Below, one piece after another: positions 1 through 11,183 of a stretch of 64,000 bases of DNA. Below the pieces are notes generated by a model that was not told where the DNA came from, did no database searches, and saw only the letters and a program-made list of their open reading frames with translations. The position numbers were made by a program, and so were the translations under genes. The DNA is taken from the NCBI RefSeq assembly GCF_947172395.1, contig NC_069083.1, positions 15,594,501 through 15,658,500 on the forward strand, given 5' to 3'. This DNA is from Bicyclus anynana (Eukaryota > Arthropoda > Insecta > Lepidoptera > Nymphalidae). How positions within the stretch are numbered: the stretch's first letter is position 1; each line of letters starts with the position of its first letter.

Positions 1-2
1 AA

Positions 3-353
3 AGGTGGGTACAGATTGGTGCAATGCAACATGTAATGCAACATGCAATGCAAGAATTTGACGTCCACATTGCTGCAATGTATCACGAATGCTCGTGGTT
101 TGGACGCCTTGCGAGCGCGAACTGCGCCTGGGTCGCGCACGCTCCGAGCGTTACAACTCGTGCGCGGTTCGATCCGAGATTTGTCGGTTTTTGGTACGAA
201 CACAAAGGGGCGCGCAGTGTGCGCAGGACTGAGCCGACTGATTCGTAGTCAATGCGCGTACCGCGCGCGCCACACGTCCAAGGCAGCAGGGAACATGCAA
301 TGTAAGGCAGAATATTACATTACATGTTGCATTGCACCAATCTGTACCCACCT
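3..353. mobile_element. Harbinger-like MITE at left window edge
   Basis: Both ends carry the same inverted sequence, starting AGGTGGGTACAGATTGGTGC and running about 36 bp. The right end is followed by TAA, and bases 1-2 (AA) fit the last two bases of a TAA target duplication cut by the window edge. A 3-bp TWA duplication suggests PIF/Harbinger. The core (about 110-290) is unusually GC-rich and holds overlapping short ORFs with no recognisable protein, so it is non-autonomous. Confidence 0.7.
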
Positions 354-602
354 TAAGAAATCCCTTTTTGTACCTAACCTTGCAACATTATGTATTACAC
401 GGATCTCCTACGGCCTTAATGCTGGAGGTATAGAATAAAGTGCTCTACTCTCTTGTTATTAAGATGTATGCCTTTAGAAGGAACGTTAACGAAGCTCAGC
501 TTATTACTTGGCGAGACTTACGACAGTGAAAAATAATTGAACATTGTTTTCATCTTGTACCAGACCTCTGGAAAAAAAAGTTGCCGGAAGAATGAGTGTC
601 CC

Positions 603-914
603 TTTTTTAATTTTTTTTCATTTACACAAGTTAGCTCTTGACTACAATCTCACCTAGATGGCTACATCTGGATGGCTAGCTTGTTAGGGGGAGGATGAAA
701 ATCCACACCCCTTTCGGTTTCTAGACGACATCGTACCGGAACGCTAAATCACTTGGCGGAACGTCGCCTGTAGGGTGCTAACTAGTCACGGCCGAAGCCT
801 CCTACCAGCCAGACTTGGACCAATTAAGAAAGCCTCAATCGGCCCAGCCAGGGTCCGAATCCAGGACCTCCGTCTTGTAAATCCACCTGCATACCACTGC
901 ACCACAGAGGCTGT
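603..914 (-). mobile_element. SINE-1, full length with tRNA-like head
   Basis: Read on the minus strand, this starts with a tRNA-like head (A-box-like GTGGTGCAGTGG, degraded B box GGATTCGGACC), continues through the SINE-1 body, and ends in an A-rich tail (T-rich at 603-619 on the plus strand). It has small deletions against other copies in the window. Confidence 0.85.
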
Positions 915-1730
915 TAAAATCTTGTGTTGAGTGTTATAAACCAATAACAGAGTCATTGATGGTCACCTTCCAAAGCCATCAGTCTAAACTACAAATTGGT
1001 TATTTCCTTAGGTAGGAGTATAGGCTGACAAACTTTCTGGCTTCATAAAAGAAGTATATGTGGCCATTGCAGGCGAAGATTAATTCCAAGCAGATACATC
1101 AGAGAATAGGTAGAAATAAATAGATATAAGAAATAGATAGAAGAGATAGAAGAAGTAAATACGCTAGGAAACAATGTATACCTAATAATCCACTCATCAT
1201 ACTCGTAGTACCCACTCAAGTACTCATATTGATTCTCATGTAATTATCTCATGTAATGTAATTTTAACGACAAAAATATTTCCTTCAAACCGAAATATAT
1301 TTATTAATGCTGATTGATGGTGAAAGTAAATATGAAAAATTCTCATATCTGTCTTTAAAATAACCCCATGCAAAAACAGTTAGGAAAGACTGCAGTGGGA
1401 AGTTGGTCGACAATGTGCATGGCGTAAAATAAATGATCTGGTATATACGAGTAAGTTACTGTAAAAGCCCGTATACTTACTGGTCAATCTTAGGTTTTAC
1501 TAAAAATTCTTAATTGTCAAGTATATACAGCCGTCTATATAGATGGAATTTGTTATTTCTTCCTCACAAAAAGCGAAAAGCAATGTTCAAAACCGTTTCT
1601 TATACATTCACATAAATCCCAGCCCGCATCCTGTTTAGGATGGACAGCTCGATGGAATGATTGATTACAGTACTCTGTTATGGATTGACTGTTCGGGAGC
1701 TTGGCCATTTGATTACACGCCCAAATATAA
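915..1730. other. Unassigned AT-rich sequence
   Basis: No coding or repeat structure was recognised apart from an imperfect purine-rich AGATA/AGAA tract at about 1105-1160. Confidence 0.5.
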
Positions 1731-1765
1731 ACTAGCGGAAGCCTGCGACTTCGTCCACGAAACAA
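1731..1765 (-). mobile_element. Hel-2 3'-end scrap
   Basis: The sequence ACTAGCGGAAGCCTGCGACT matches the reverse complement of the Hel-2 3' end (CTAGT after a GC-rich terminal hairpin region). Only about 35 bp remain, next to the RTE-1 tail at 1783. Confidence 0.5.
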
Positions 1766-1782
1766 TACGTGTACACCGTGTA

Positions 1783-2130
1783 TCATCTGCATCATCATCA
1801 TATCAGCCTATGGACGTCCACAGCAGGACATAGGCCTTTTATAGGGACTTCGAAACATCACAATCCTGAGCCACCTGCATCCAGCGCTCGCTTGATGTCA
1901 GTCCACCTGGGGGGGTCGACCAATATTGCGCTTTCTAGTGCGGGGTCGCCGTTCCAGCACCTTGGAAGCACAACGTCCATCGGCTCTTCTCTTCTGCCCT
2001 GCCTATTGCCATTTCAGCTACGCGACTCGTTGAGCTATGTCAGTGCTTTTGGTTCTTCTGTGTAGTCTTTGTTTCATCACCCGCTGTGTAACTCTGAGTC
2101 TTCTTATAAGGCCAAAAGTTAGCGATCAAG
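1783..2130 (-). mobile_element. RTE-1 3' fragment
   Basis: The minus-strand copy ends in an (ATG)n tail at 1783-1800. It covers the C-terminal ORF region (degenerate GRPPTRWTDDIK-type segment, KLKW region and RRLRVT region) back to 'ACTTGATCGCTAAC'. Frameshifts show it is dead. A SINE-2 tail begins directly at its 5' edge. Confidence 0.85.
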
Positions 2131-2402
2131 TCATCATCATCATCATTATCAATCCATATTCAGATCACGGTTGAGCACGAGTCACCTCAGAATGTTGTAG
2201 TCCACCACGCTGGTCAAATGTGGATTGGCGGACCCCACACATATAGGAAACATCACAAAAAATTCTCAGGTAAGCAAGTTTCCTCACGATGTATTTCTCC
2301 ACCATTTGAGACACATGATATTTAATTTCTTAGAAAGCACTTATCTGAAAAGTTAAGAATGCACCTCTCCGAATCGAAGGCAGAGATTATAACACTCGTA
2401 TA
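2131..2402 (-). mobile_element. SINE-2, partial head
   Basis: Minus-strand SINE-2: the GAT-repeat tail is at 2131-2150, followed by the conserved TCTCAAA..GTGA block (reverse complement at about 2300-2320). The tRNA-like head is eroded near 2390-2402. Confidence 0.8.
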
Positions 2403-2652
2403 TTATTGGAAAGCTTTGTAAGTGGAAGCTTATTAAAATCCACTGTATATACTCGCACTAAAAGCTTCGCTGCGTGGATATTGTATTAAAAAAGTTATAT
2501 GCTAACACTTTTATAAATATTTTTACGTTTATTTTAGGATCAACGTTGTTTATGAAGAGCTTTTGAGCTTTGAAATTAACAACATCGTGAAAATTAAATC
2601 CAACGAGTATCCATAATCAAAAAAATTACGAAATAAAAACCATTACGTATAA

Positions 2653-2869
2653 TCTATACTAATATTATAAAGCAAACAAACAAACAAACTTGAAGAGTTT
2701 GTTTGTGTGTTTGATTGCACGCGAACGCGCTAATCTCAGGAACTACTGGCCCTGAATTTTTAAAAATTCTTTCAGTGTTGGATATCGAGGAAGGCTATAG
2801 GTTATATATAATAACCGTATTCCTACGGGAACGGGAACCACGCGAGTGAAACCGCGCGGCGTCAGCTAT
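2653..2869 (+). mobile_element. Hel-1, near full length
   Basis: Starts TCTATACTAATATTATAAA after an A and ends GTCAGCTAT before a T (CTAG mutated to CTAT). The body contains the family motif GCGCTAATCTCAGGAACTAC. No Rep/helicase coding is present, so this is a non-autonomous Helitron. Confidence 0.75.
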
Positions 2870-2894
2870 TCAATACACATAAGTAAAATTTAAT

Positions 2895-3155
2895 TGTAGC
2901 TGTGATTTCAAAATATCTGTATTTTTCACATGCTTATAGATATTTACACGATATTAAAATGCAAGCAAACTTTTTTTTTTTTTGACTATCTGTTTGTCCG
3001 GGTCTCTGGAACGGCTGGACTTATTTAAATTGGACTTTTACTAGAAGATAGCGGAGATTATTGAACAATATACAGGATAACTTTTAAACCCATAAAATCA
3101 ATGGTTGCCGTGGGATTTGTAACAAACTGAGTTTCATGTAGGTAGACGAGACGGT
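2895..3155 (+). mobile_element. Hel-5 degraded copy
   Basis: Shares an ordered series of blocks with 43214-43541 and 27085-27330: TGTGATT..CAAAATA, TATTTACACGA, a T/TG-rich 'CTGTTTGTC' run, GATAG..GGAGATTAT, and a 'GGATTTGT' near the end. The CTAG terminus is not visible here. Confidence 0.5.
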
Positions 3156-3189
3156 TAGGTAGGAGGTAATCGCCTGCGCCCGTATATTA

Positions 3190-3420
3190 TTACCCGACTG
3201 CAAGAAGGGTTATGTTTTTCGCGCGTATCTTGTATGTATGTATGTACGTATGTAATATTCTTTATTACCTCATATCTTCCAAACCGCTGGACGGATTTAC
3301 GTAATTAAGATATCATTAGATTTGTCTTAATAACCCAAGTGTTCTTAGATAGGTGAAATTAAAAAAAAACAACAAGACGACTGTGAGACGCTATAGACTC
3401 GAGGTGAAAAAAAAAATTTT
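3190..3420. repeat. Low-copy dispersed repeat with TATG microsatellite
   Basis: Contains AAGGGTTATGTTTTTCGCG, a (TATG)n-like run at about 3229-3253, and CTTCCAAACCGCTGGACGGA. The style resembles Helitron internal sequence, but I cannot fix its ends. Confidence 0.35.
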
Positions 3421-3639
3421 TTTTTACTATTGCAACATGGGTATCAAAATCAAGGGCTTTTTGTGAGGAATTCAAAATGGTATATCATAGCCATCTTAAA
3501 AAAAAAACTATAATTAGAAAAACGTTATTTATTAATTGTCTATACAAAATATACGCGAGGCGGATGACTATAAGGTGCGAGGTTTATGAAGTGAAGTTAT
3601 ATAACATCAAAAATATACTAAACTAAATATATTGATTCG

Positions 3640-3692
3640 GACAAGTGCGAGTCAGATTCGCCCACCGAGGGTTCCGTAGATCTTTTTGAATG
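3640..3692 (+). repeat. Repeat S
   Basis: GGACAAGTGCGAGTCAGATT followed by CACCGAGGGTTCCGTA. An inverted copy lies at 48236-48285. The class is unknown. Confidence 0.5.
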
Positions 3693-4320
3693 TTTACTTA
3701 AACTCGGTTGAACGTAGGTATACATTATCGTACTTTGTAACATGTAACCAACAAATAAATCCGAAATTCACCATCTATCGTAACTAAAAAGGTGTGAAAT
3801 AAATAAATTAATTAAACAAATAAAAAAACCCGACAGCATAAATTATACAAAAACTGAAAAGAAAAAAAACAAGCTCAGTCCAGAAGTGTAGAAAGCAATT
3901 AGAAAACAGTTGGGACCTGTAAAAAAATGTAGACGAAAATCATTCTATTCAATATAATAGGTACAAGCCGAACAAGTAGGTACGAATAGGTAAGTACTTT
4001 GCGTCGTGGTAACTTGATACATGCCACACTAAATATTTGACTACTATCCTTTTGGGAGTTTCTGAAAGAGATTCCTTAAGTAATAACACATCTTCAACAT
4101 ACTAACATCTTAATGATATGTATCTACTTTGACTGTGTATGCCAAAATGTGTTTATCCGAAGTAAGACAGACGGAAGGTACCTATTACAAAAAATGTAGT
4201 CGTGTAACTAGGTTACCCGGTAAAAGTTCTGCCATATGTTTGACTATATTTGGACATTTATGAAAAATACTATTTTTTTTGCAATTTTTCGCAGTGTCAG
4301 AAAGTAGGTACTAAATATTT
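3693..4320. other. Unassigned AT-rich sequence
   Basis: Nothing recognisable was seen here; several A-rich runs and no ORF with coding character. Confidence 0.5.
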
Positions 4321-4624
4321 CATCATCATTATCAACCCATATTCGGCTCACTGCTGAGCTCGAGTCTCCTCTCATAATGAAAAGGGTTAGGGCAGTAGTC
4401 CAATATGCTGGCCCAATGCGGATTGGCAGACTTCACGCAGAGAATTAAGAAAATTCTCTGGAATGCAGGTTTCCTCATGGTGTTTTTCCTTCACCGTTTG
4501 AGACACTTGATATTTAATTTCTTAAAATGCAAAAGTTGGACGATTCCGAACCGGATTCGAACCCACACCCTCGTACTACCTCGAAGAAGCGGAGGCGGAG
4601 GCTATATCCACTGGGCTATCACTG
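4321..4624 (-). mobile_element. SINE-2, full length
   Basis: Minus strand. The tRNA-like head reads GTGATAGCCCAGTGGATA (A box) and GGGTTCGAATCCGG (B box). The body contains TCTCAAACGGTGAAGG, and the tail is a short GAT repeat at 4321-4330. One of the two best-preserved SINE-2 heads in the window, the other being at 46983. Confidence 0.9.
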
Positions 4625-4750
4625 CTCTTTGCACTAAATATTTAGATAAAAAGAATCATAAACTTGTCTAAATACAAAATCCCGTTTCCAAGTTCTCGAA
4701 ATATGGAAATAGGTAAGTACAAGAATAATTGATCGTTTAAATATAACATA

Positions 4751-4952
4751 CTAGCTGACGTCGCGCGGTTTCACCCGCGTGGTTCCCGTTCCCGTAGGAA
4801 TACGGGGATAATATATATATATAGCCTATAGCCTTCCTCGATAAATGGGCTATCTAACACTGAAAGAATTTTTCAAATCGGACCAGTAGTTCCTGAGATT
4901 AGCGCGTTCAATCAAACAAACAAACTCTTCAGCTTTATAATATTAGTATAGA
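4751..4952 (-). mobile_element. Hel-1, full length
   Basis: On the minus strand the element runs TCTATACTAATATTATAAAG to GCGACGTCAGCTAG. It is flanked exactly by A before TC and T after CTAG, the Helitron insertion signature. A (TA)n expansion at 4810-4823 lies in its centre. Confidence 0.85.
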
Positions 4953-5194
4953 TTATATAGATTAAGCTATTCTAAATATCCAGAATTTCCGTTAGTAGGA
5001 TTCTAGCAGTAACAATTGAATTAGCAAGAACAATCAGTGCAGAAACTTACCCTCGGTAGATTTACACCGCCTTTCGATGAACTGACACCAGTCTTACAGT
5101 ATAATATTTCTATATTATGCAACTTTCATTCTATCTATCTAATGTAAGCAACTTTATCATTACTAGTTTGTGTTCCAATACTTTTTTAATGGAA

Positions 5195-5400
5195 AAGGAA
5201 TCCAATAGGGAACATAAGCTAACTTATCCTAATAATTATACAAATTATGTCCTCATGGAATGGGGGCAAGAATGGAAAGGCTGCATTTCAGGCAAGCTGA
5301 TCCTTTGCGCAAAAAATGAGCCAGCCTTTCTGTCACCAGTCGAGACCCCTGATTTAAAGGATCCAGCTTGTATTTTCAGGGAAAATTTGTTTTTTTTAAT
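5195..5400 (-). mobile_element. LINE-4 3' end
   Basis: On the minus strand, a 'GGCTGGCTCATTTTTTGCGC' block is followed by CCATTCCATGAGGACATAAT and the family tail TTATTAGGATAAGTTAGCTT. The same order occurs at 18230-18350. It is 5'-truncated. Confidence 0.65.
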
Positions 5401-5444
5401 ATATTAAATTTCGTGCTATATCCTTCAGCCGTTGTCACTGCAGC

Positions 5445-5600
5445 AACGCGACTGCTGGGCTATTGTTCTTCTGCGGATCTCCTCCTTACTCAATCAATTC
5501 GTTTCTGAAACTCGAAGCACAGCATCGCCCCGCCCGCTGAGAGGAGCTTTTTATAAGTCTGGCCTTGCCAGTTAGCGACCAAGACTCAGATCCGACACCG
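5445..5600 (-). mobile_element. RTE-1 decayed internal fragment
   Basis: GTTCTTCTGCGGATCTCCTC and GTTAGCGACCAAG are typical of minus-strand RTE-1 copies. The intervening sequence is rearranged and the GAT tail is absent. Confidence 0.6.
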
Positions 5601-5736
5601 CTGGTAATTAAATTAAAAAACGTTTATAGTAAATTGTGCCACACATAACTGCGCCTTAACACTATTGTAGTGCTGATACCTCAACCACTTGGGCAAATCA
5701 AAACCAATCATCAGAAGCAGAACACCACTATGTCAT

Positions 5737-5957
5737 GTTTTTTTTTATTCGTTACAAGTTAGCCCTTGACTACAATCTCACCTGAAGGTAAGTGATGATG
5801 TAATCTAAGATGGAAGCGGGCTAACTTGCTAAGACGAGGGTGAAAATCCACACTCCTTTCGGTTTCTACACGGCATCATACCGGAACTCTAAATCACTCG
5901 GCGGTACGTCTTTACCGGTAGGCAACTAGCCACGGCCGAAGCTTCCAACCAGCCAAC
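5737..5957 (-). mobile_element. SINE-1, headless
   Basis: The T-rich tail at 5737-5748 leads into the full SINE-1 body. The copy stops at CCAACCAGCCAAC, the same 5' boundary as other headless copies, instead of continuing into the tRNA-like head. Confidence 0.85.
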
Positions 5958-6395
5958 AACCTTGGCACAACCTTAAAAAGGTTCCAGCTCAGTATTGTTC
6001 TGCATGTACCAATGAACCTTCATTTAAAAATATGGAATACCTTTACAGTTTTTGTGTTGATTTAATATCTCACAACAAGAGCCGGTCGCGATCCGAGATA
6101 ATTTTAATCTGCGCGAACCGGAGCAGTAATTGACTCTCGTCACCGTTATGCTGCCATTGGACTGGGAAAATAATTGAGCCTGCTGAAATTTTATCTACCA
6201 CAAAAACGAAATTCAATAAGTATGATTTACCTAAATATTGAAGAGGATTTTCTGTGGCAATAATATATGTGGCATATTATCTTAGTCACTAGTTACATAT
6301 TTTATTTTATTAGAATATTTATCTTACGACATAATGATATATTATATATATTAGTTTATTTTATGATATTTATAATTATTATATAGGCAATTTGT
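5958..6395. other. Unassigned sequence
   Basis: A GC-richer patch at 6080-6180 includes 'GGTCGCGATCCGAG'. Nothing else was recognised before the LINE-5 tail. Confidence 0.4.
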
Positions 6396-6640
6396 GTATT
6401 ATGGTTTATGTATTAGTGTGTAGTTATTTGTATGTATGTATAATGTACATTATTATTATACACCACCTACAGTTGTCCTAATAAGTTCCTAAGCCTAAGG
6501 TTGCCTGGAAGAGATCGCTACTAAGCGATAAGGCCGCCTTTTGTATTCTACTTTTTCTTATGTTTCTGTTTTGCTTGTTTTCTTTTATTTTATTTTGTGG
6601 TGTACAAATAAAGAGTATTAAATTAAATAAATAATAAAAG
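6396..6640 (+). mobile_element. LINE-5 3' UTR/tail
   Basis: Contains ACACCACCTACAGTTGTCCT, GGTTGCCTGGAAGAGATCGC, GCGATAAGGCCGCCTTTTGT and 'GTGGTGTACAAATAAAG' followed by an A-rich end. The same ordered blocks recur at 52200-52505. The placement of an AATAAA-like signal and tail fits the 3' end of a non-LTR retrotransposon. No ORF is retained. Confidence 0.7.
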
Positions 6641-7145
6641 TAAAATGATTTTTACTAATTTCCTTTAATAAATCAAAATCAATCCATCCAATTCCAGAAG
6701 ATGATGATATTGTTTTTTGTGGGGAAATACACCTATAGATAAATTTAAAAATCAAAAGAAGGCGCATAATTATTTTACAAGACAAATTTATTTGATAGGT
6801 AGGTACAATACGTTTTCAATATCACGGAATATACTTTTACACATAAATAAGGTATAAAATTAAACAATAGCTCTTACACCGTACAATACCTATAATTAAA
6901 TATCCAAAATCCACAGACAATAGCATGTCTACGCAATGTCGGTATTGTTTGTTATAATCGTACCTATACATAACAATGCACGTAAAGCTTCCTCAGACGC
7001 TAATGCGAGATCCCTGTTCTTAGTTCATTATAATGTGCTTACATCAGCTTACATTACTTAAATGACAGGCTCTTCCGACCATAAAGGGAACAAAAATATT
7101 AGGTATCCCAAAATGTGAAATATAAAAGCTTACTACGTATATACG
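6641..7145. other. Unassigned AT-rich sequence
   Basis: No recognisable gene or repeat. Confidence 0.5.
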
Positions 7146-7445
7146 TATCATCATACCAGCCGATGCAGATGTGCCTACATATTATATATGCTGCTGGATA
7201 TGGGCCTTTTATAGGGACCATAAGCGTATACAGGGGAGGGGGTGGGACCTGTGTCCACCCTATGAAATAATCCCTATGATAGAGACTTCTAAACACAACG
7301 GTTCTGAGCTTCCTGCAACTAGCGTCTCCCTGCATATTTAATGTCGTTCTTCCACCTCATGGGGTGTCGACAAACAACAAGTTCGCCATTCCATTTTATC
7401 CATTGAGACCTTGCAGTCCCCCAACGTTCATATTAACCACCATTA
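7146..7445 (-). mobile_element. RTE-1, highly diverged 3' part
   Basis: ATCATCATACCAGCCGATG, GGGCCTTTTATAGGGACC and CTGAGCTTCCTGCA keep the order of minus-strand RTE-1 with much substitution and a small insertion at 7170-7260. It is the older part of one copy that resumes at 7536. Confidence 0.65.
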
Positions 7446-7535
7446 GGCAGTGATGTTTAATTTATGAATTTTATTTTGGAAACATATAAAAACGACTATC
7501 CTGACTTATTTGATAGTGTACTTAAATCTAAGGTT

Positions 7536-7740
7536 CGAAATCGGCTCTGTGTACTTTACCTCCCGCCCATTGCCACTTCACCTTTTGCTGAGCTTGCTCC
7601 TTGCTGAGTTTTGGCCGATTACTTTGGTTCTTCTACAGATTTTCTCATTTCTGAATCACGCAGATACACATTGGTCAATGAGCATAGCTTACTGCATCGC
7701 CCACTGAGTGACTTGTGCCTTCATAATTAAGATGCCCATA
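7536..7740 (-). mobile_element. RTE-1, diverged continuation
   Basis: CCCGCCCATTGCCACTTCAC, a TTTGGTTCTTCT block and 'CATCGCCCACTGAGTGAC' continue the copy at 7146-7445 after about 90 bp of unrelated sequence. Confidence 0.65.
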
Positions 7741-7984
7741 ATCAAAGCTATGACGATTATTAAACGTTGATCTAAACATTGTTAAAATCTTTTCTTTTGA
7801 ATTATGCAGTTGGGTACAAAATAAATACCACGACTGATACAAAATTATAAATTGTAAAATCAATTAAACTTTCATAATGAAAAATATCGCCCTGCTGAAA
7901 ATAAGAGTGACGGTATAACAAAGAAAATGATCACAAAAGGCCCGAGCCGCCTTGTGGCGTAAATGGATTAACGCGGCAGAATTT

Positions 7985-8110
7985 CTTTTAACTCTTTCAA
8001 ATTGTATTCACAGCGGGATGTACCGAGCTAGGCGCCCAGGTGACCTAGTACACAATAAGGTTTAAAGTGCTTTCGTAAACAAAACGGGTCGCACCACCAT
8101 TGTCTCGTCT
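7985..8110 (+). repeat. Repeat Q, copy 1
   Basis: Shares TTGTATTCAC, AGGCGCC, AGGTGACCTA, CACAATA, AAAACGGGTCG and ATTGTCTC, in this order, with the reverse complement of 24719-24815. The class is unknown. Confidence 0.5.
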
Positions 8111-8590
8111 CCCCCTGTTTGCAGTACGTAGCTATTTTGTAATAATATTGCGTAAGGTCAACTAAGTTTTCAACAATATGAAAGCATTATTATCTCCACG
8201 GCTAAGGCACCTCACGCACTATACGGTTAAGATCACGACCAGTTTACCAGCCAACAGCCATCATGGTCGTGGCCACAGTCTAATCGTAGCTTAAAAGATA
8301 TGGTTTTAAAAAGGGGTATATTATAGGTAAGTACCTACCTAATAGATCTCTTTCACAGTGAGGATTCCTGTGACAAAGTTCCCTGATTTCCGGGAAAAAA
8401 GGTTTGGTAGGTGTAAGTACATGTTTATGAGGCTTAAATAGGCGCAAGGAAGAGAATTGTATGAGTATGATGTGTGCTACTGCTCTATTATAGGTGACGG
8501 TTGTCATCAGGTAGGTCAATTGCTTGTTTTTTGAAAGGTTTGGCTTACCTAAAACTATATCGTTCATTACAATTAAATAAACAAACAAGC
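8111..8590. other. Unassigned sequence
   Basis: A short interrupted inverted repeat around 'CACGACC..GGTCGTG' lies at 8234-8273. Nothing else was recognised. Confidence 0.4.
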
Positions 8591-8595
8591 TTTCA

Positions 8596-8890
8596 TCATC
8601 ATCATCATATCAGCGGATGGACGTCCACTGCAGGACATAGGCGTTTTTGTAGGGACTTCCAAACATCACAATCCTGAGCTGCTTGCATCCAGGAAATCCC
8701 TGCGAATAGCGTCGTTTAATGTCGTCAGTCACCTGGGGTCGACCAACACCGCTTTGCAGTACGGGGTCACCATTCCAGCACCTTGGGACCCCAACGTCCA
8801 AAGGCTCTTCTTCCCACCCATTGCCACTTCAGCTTCGCAATTCGTTGTTGATTCGCTATGTCAGTGACTTTGGTTCTTCTGCAGAAGATC
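8596..8890 (-). mobile_element. RTE-1 3' fragment
   Basis: The tail CATCATCATCATCATAT is followed by CCGATGGACG-like sequence (CGGATGGACGTCCACTGCAG), the CACCTGG..GTCGACC block and CATTGCCACTTCAGCTTCGC. It is cut off near 'TCTTCTGCAGAAGATC'. Confidence 0.85.
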
Positions 8891-9233
8891 TAAACAAGTT
8901 TTAGGGTCAAAATATTTGATAGGTTTGAACTGTGTCGCATCGCTCGAGGCGGAGGAGCGCCGACGTTTTTGGTTTAATGTCTCTACGACATTTACACTCG
9001 GTATTATTGTTCAAGATAAGGTTAACAAGGGAAACATTCCAATTTCATGGCAATTAGCCACGTTCCGACGTATTTCTCGTGTAAATTATTGATATAATTG
9101 GCATCAAAATAGAACATTATCATTGTGTATGTGTTATTTGTCACAAACATCACTATTATCTGCCTTTTTTAACGGTTTACGACAGAGTCAAGTATCCCAT
9201 ATTATAGGAGCTTACATCACAGCCGATCGACTT
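8891..9233. other. Unassigned sequence
   Basis: A short GC-rich patch at 8938-8972 stands out. No gene or repeat was recognised. Confidence 0.4.
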
Positions 9234-9288
9234 AATTAGAGTCGTAATAGTCCCGTGGATATCCACGGGACTATCACGTCTCTAATTA
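9234..9288. repeat. Nested palindrome
   Basis: A perfect 28-bp palindrome (9247-9274, centre GTGGATATCCAC) sits inside a second 9-bp inverted pair, TAATTAGAG/CTCTAATTA. It could form a cruciform or hairpin. Confidence 0.8.
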
Positions 9289-9297
9289 CGCTCCTAA

Positions 9298-9325
9298 TTA
9301 CCATTGCACCACAGAGGCCGTCAAA
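9298..9325 (-). mobile_element. SINE-1 head scrap
   Basis: TTACCATTGCACCACAGAGG plus CCGTC is the reverse complement of the SINE-1 tRNA-like head. The body is missing. Confidence 0.55.
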
Positions 9326-9764
9326 AAGAGGTTCTACTGTGTTTGTCTATTGTATGATGAGCCCGATTAAATTTCTTGAATAGCATGGATACGGGTAACA
9401 AAATGTAGTGGTGTGATTAAATTTGCTGTGAGTCTTAGCATGCCCATTATATATTTAAGCAATGAAAATTTTTCCATCTATTTATGTTTACGTAACTACG
9501 TCGTATGATTATTTTGTACTAACATAAAAACTTAGCATTTTACTGCCGTGGAAATATTGCTCCAACGGAAGTCAAGGCGGAGCACTTAAATTATACTCGC
9601 ATCAAAGGGAGGTAGAATATAATGTATGTTTTCACGATATATGATTTCGCACGTCTCAAGAGTTAAATAAATGTAATCATATTTTTTTGATATAAAATCC
9701 CACTTTCACATTATATTTTTATTGTCATTGTTAATTGTAAAACATAATATAAAATCACGCTAAT
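9326..9764. other. Unassigned AT-rich sequence
   Basis: Nothing recognisable was seen. Confidence 0.45.
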
Positions 9765-9855
9765 TCAAATAGCTAACTTATCCTAATAACTATATTATTA
9801 GGATAAGTAAGCTTAAGTTCCATATTGTATTCTTTCTCAATAAAAAAGAAAAAAA
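9765..9855. mobile_element. LINE-4 tails in inverted arrangement
   Basis: AGCTAACTTATCCTAATAA (9771-9789) faces TTATTAGGATAAGTAAGCT (9795-9813): 19-bp arms with one mismatch. The plus-strand half continues into 'TAAGTTCCATATTGTATTCT' and an A-rich tail, as in other LINE-4 copies. Confidence 0.7.
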
Positions 9856-9911
9856 TTAAAAGAATTGCAATGTATATTTCTAATAGGTTCCAACTCAATA
9901 TAGAAGCAGAT

Positions 9912-10203
9912 ATTAGTTAGTGGATATGACCATTGCCTTTGATTCGAAGGGCGTAGGTTCGAATCCGGTGCGGGGCATGCACCTCCAAATTTTCAGTTAT
10001 GTGCATTTTAAGAAATTAAATATCATGTCTCAAACCGTGAAGGAAAACATCGTCAGGATACCTGAGGATTTCCTTAATTCTCTAGGTGTGTGAATCAGCC
10101 AAACCGCATTTTCCAGCGTGGTGGACTTTCGGCCTGACTCCTCTCATTCTGAGAGGAGACTTGTGCTCAACAGAGAGCCCAATATAAGTTGATAATGATT
10201 TAT
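9912..10203 (+). mobile_element. SINE-2, near full length
   Basis: The B box GTAGGTTCGAATCCGG at about 9951-9967 is preceded by a weakened A box. The body has the family's TCTCAAACCGTGAAGG variant and CCTCTCATTCTGAGAGGAG. The tail is TTGATAATGATTTATGAT. Confidence 0.85.
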
Positions 10204-10930
10204 GATATATGTACGTAATATTACATTGCTCTGATGCACAATTTGGACAGTGGCTTTATGAGGTAGTTGTTAAGGGTCCTTACTCACAGACGTCGAAGTA
10301 GAAAAGGCTTAGAGAGAATTTTTTTTTTTTATAAATCATATACCTAGTTATAGGTATATAGCCAGTAAGTAGGTCTTTAGACAGGCTCTGTAATTATTTA
10401 TTATCGTTTTTTTTTTTGTAAAACGTTACTTGTATTAAAACTAGTGAGTAATCTTGCGTTTTAAACTTTTTAAATCAAGAAATCATTTCCTGATATATAT
10501 AAAACTCTCCTTAAACTCGTACTTCCATTATGATTTGCATGACTGCACCACTCGTAAAACTAACGTAAAGGTTTGAAACGTACAAGTAAGTGGATTTATT
10601 TCCATTCGTTCTGCAAGTATTCCTACAAATATTCCAGGACGCTATATTAAATTCCATTTAAGTTCTTTTGCCGTTGATACTTCAATTTGGACCTTATGTA
10701 AGTTACATAAAGCTGTATATAGTGTGGCAGTTAGTACCAGAACGAACAGTGCTGTAACTAATGTTTAAAATCTTAATATTTATTTAATTAAATAATTCGG
10801 GGAAAATCTATGCCAGTGAAGATTTACACGTGTTACTCTAGCTAAGTATTATCATTAAGAATTAGCCCATTTTTCCGGTACAGGATACGGGATATTTTTC
10901 TTTTTTTATTAGTTATAAAACTGGCACAAT
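10204..10930. other. Unassigned AT-rich sequence
   Basis: Homopolymer T runs (10320-10331, 10409-10418) and no recognised element. Confidence 0.45.
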
Positions 10931-10955
10931 CACTTAAACTAGATGTAAACACAAT

Positions 10956-11183
10956 ATGCTTAATGAATGGGTAAAAAATATTAACTTACGTACTCTAAAA
11001 AAGAAAAAAACTATTTTCGATAACGTTGCGATAATGTTAGCGATCGACAGAAGTTCCACCAATCCCCAGTTAGCTGAAACTTTCGAGAATCGAGAAGAAA
11101 TCACTGAATTAAAGATTTTTTTTATCAATATCTGGAATAAAATTGCGCATAATAATTTATCACATCTTCATGTGCCAGTATGA
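10956..11183 (+). CDS. Unidentified ORF (75 codons)
   Basis: An ATG-initiated ORF, charged and rich in Asn, Lys, Ile and Glu, containing NREEITELKIFF. I do not recognise it. It overlaps the start of a second ORF (11180-11377) in another frame with similar composition, so the two could be pieces of one decayed gene, perhaps transposon- or virus-derived. No domain, signal peptide or membrane segment is evident. The surrounding AT-rich sequence makes a chance ORF quite possible. Confidence 0.2.
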   Translation: MLNEWVKNINLRTLKKKKTIFDNVAIMLAIDRSSTNPQLAETFENREEITELKIFFINIWNKIAHNNLSHLHVPV

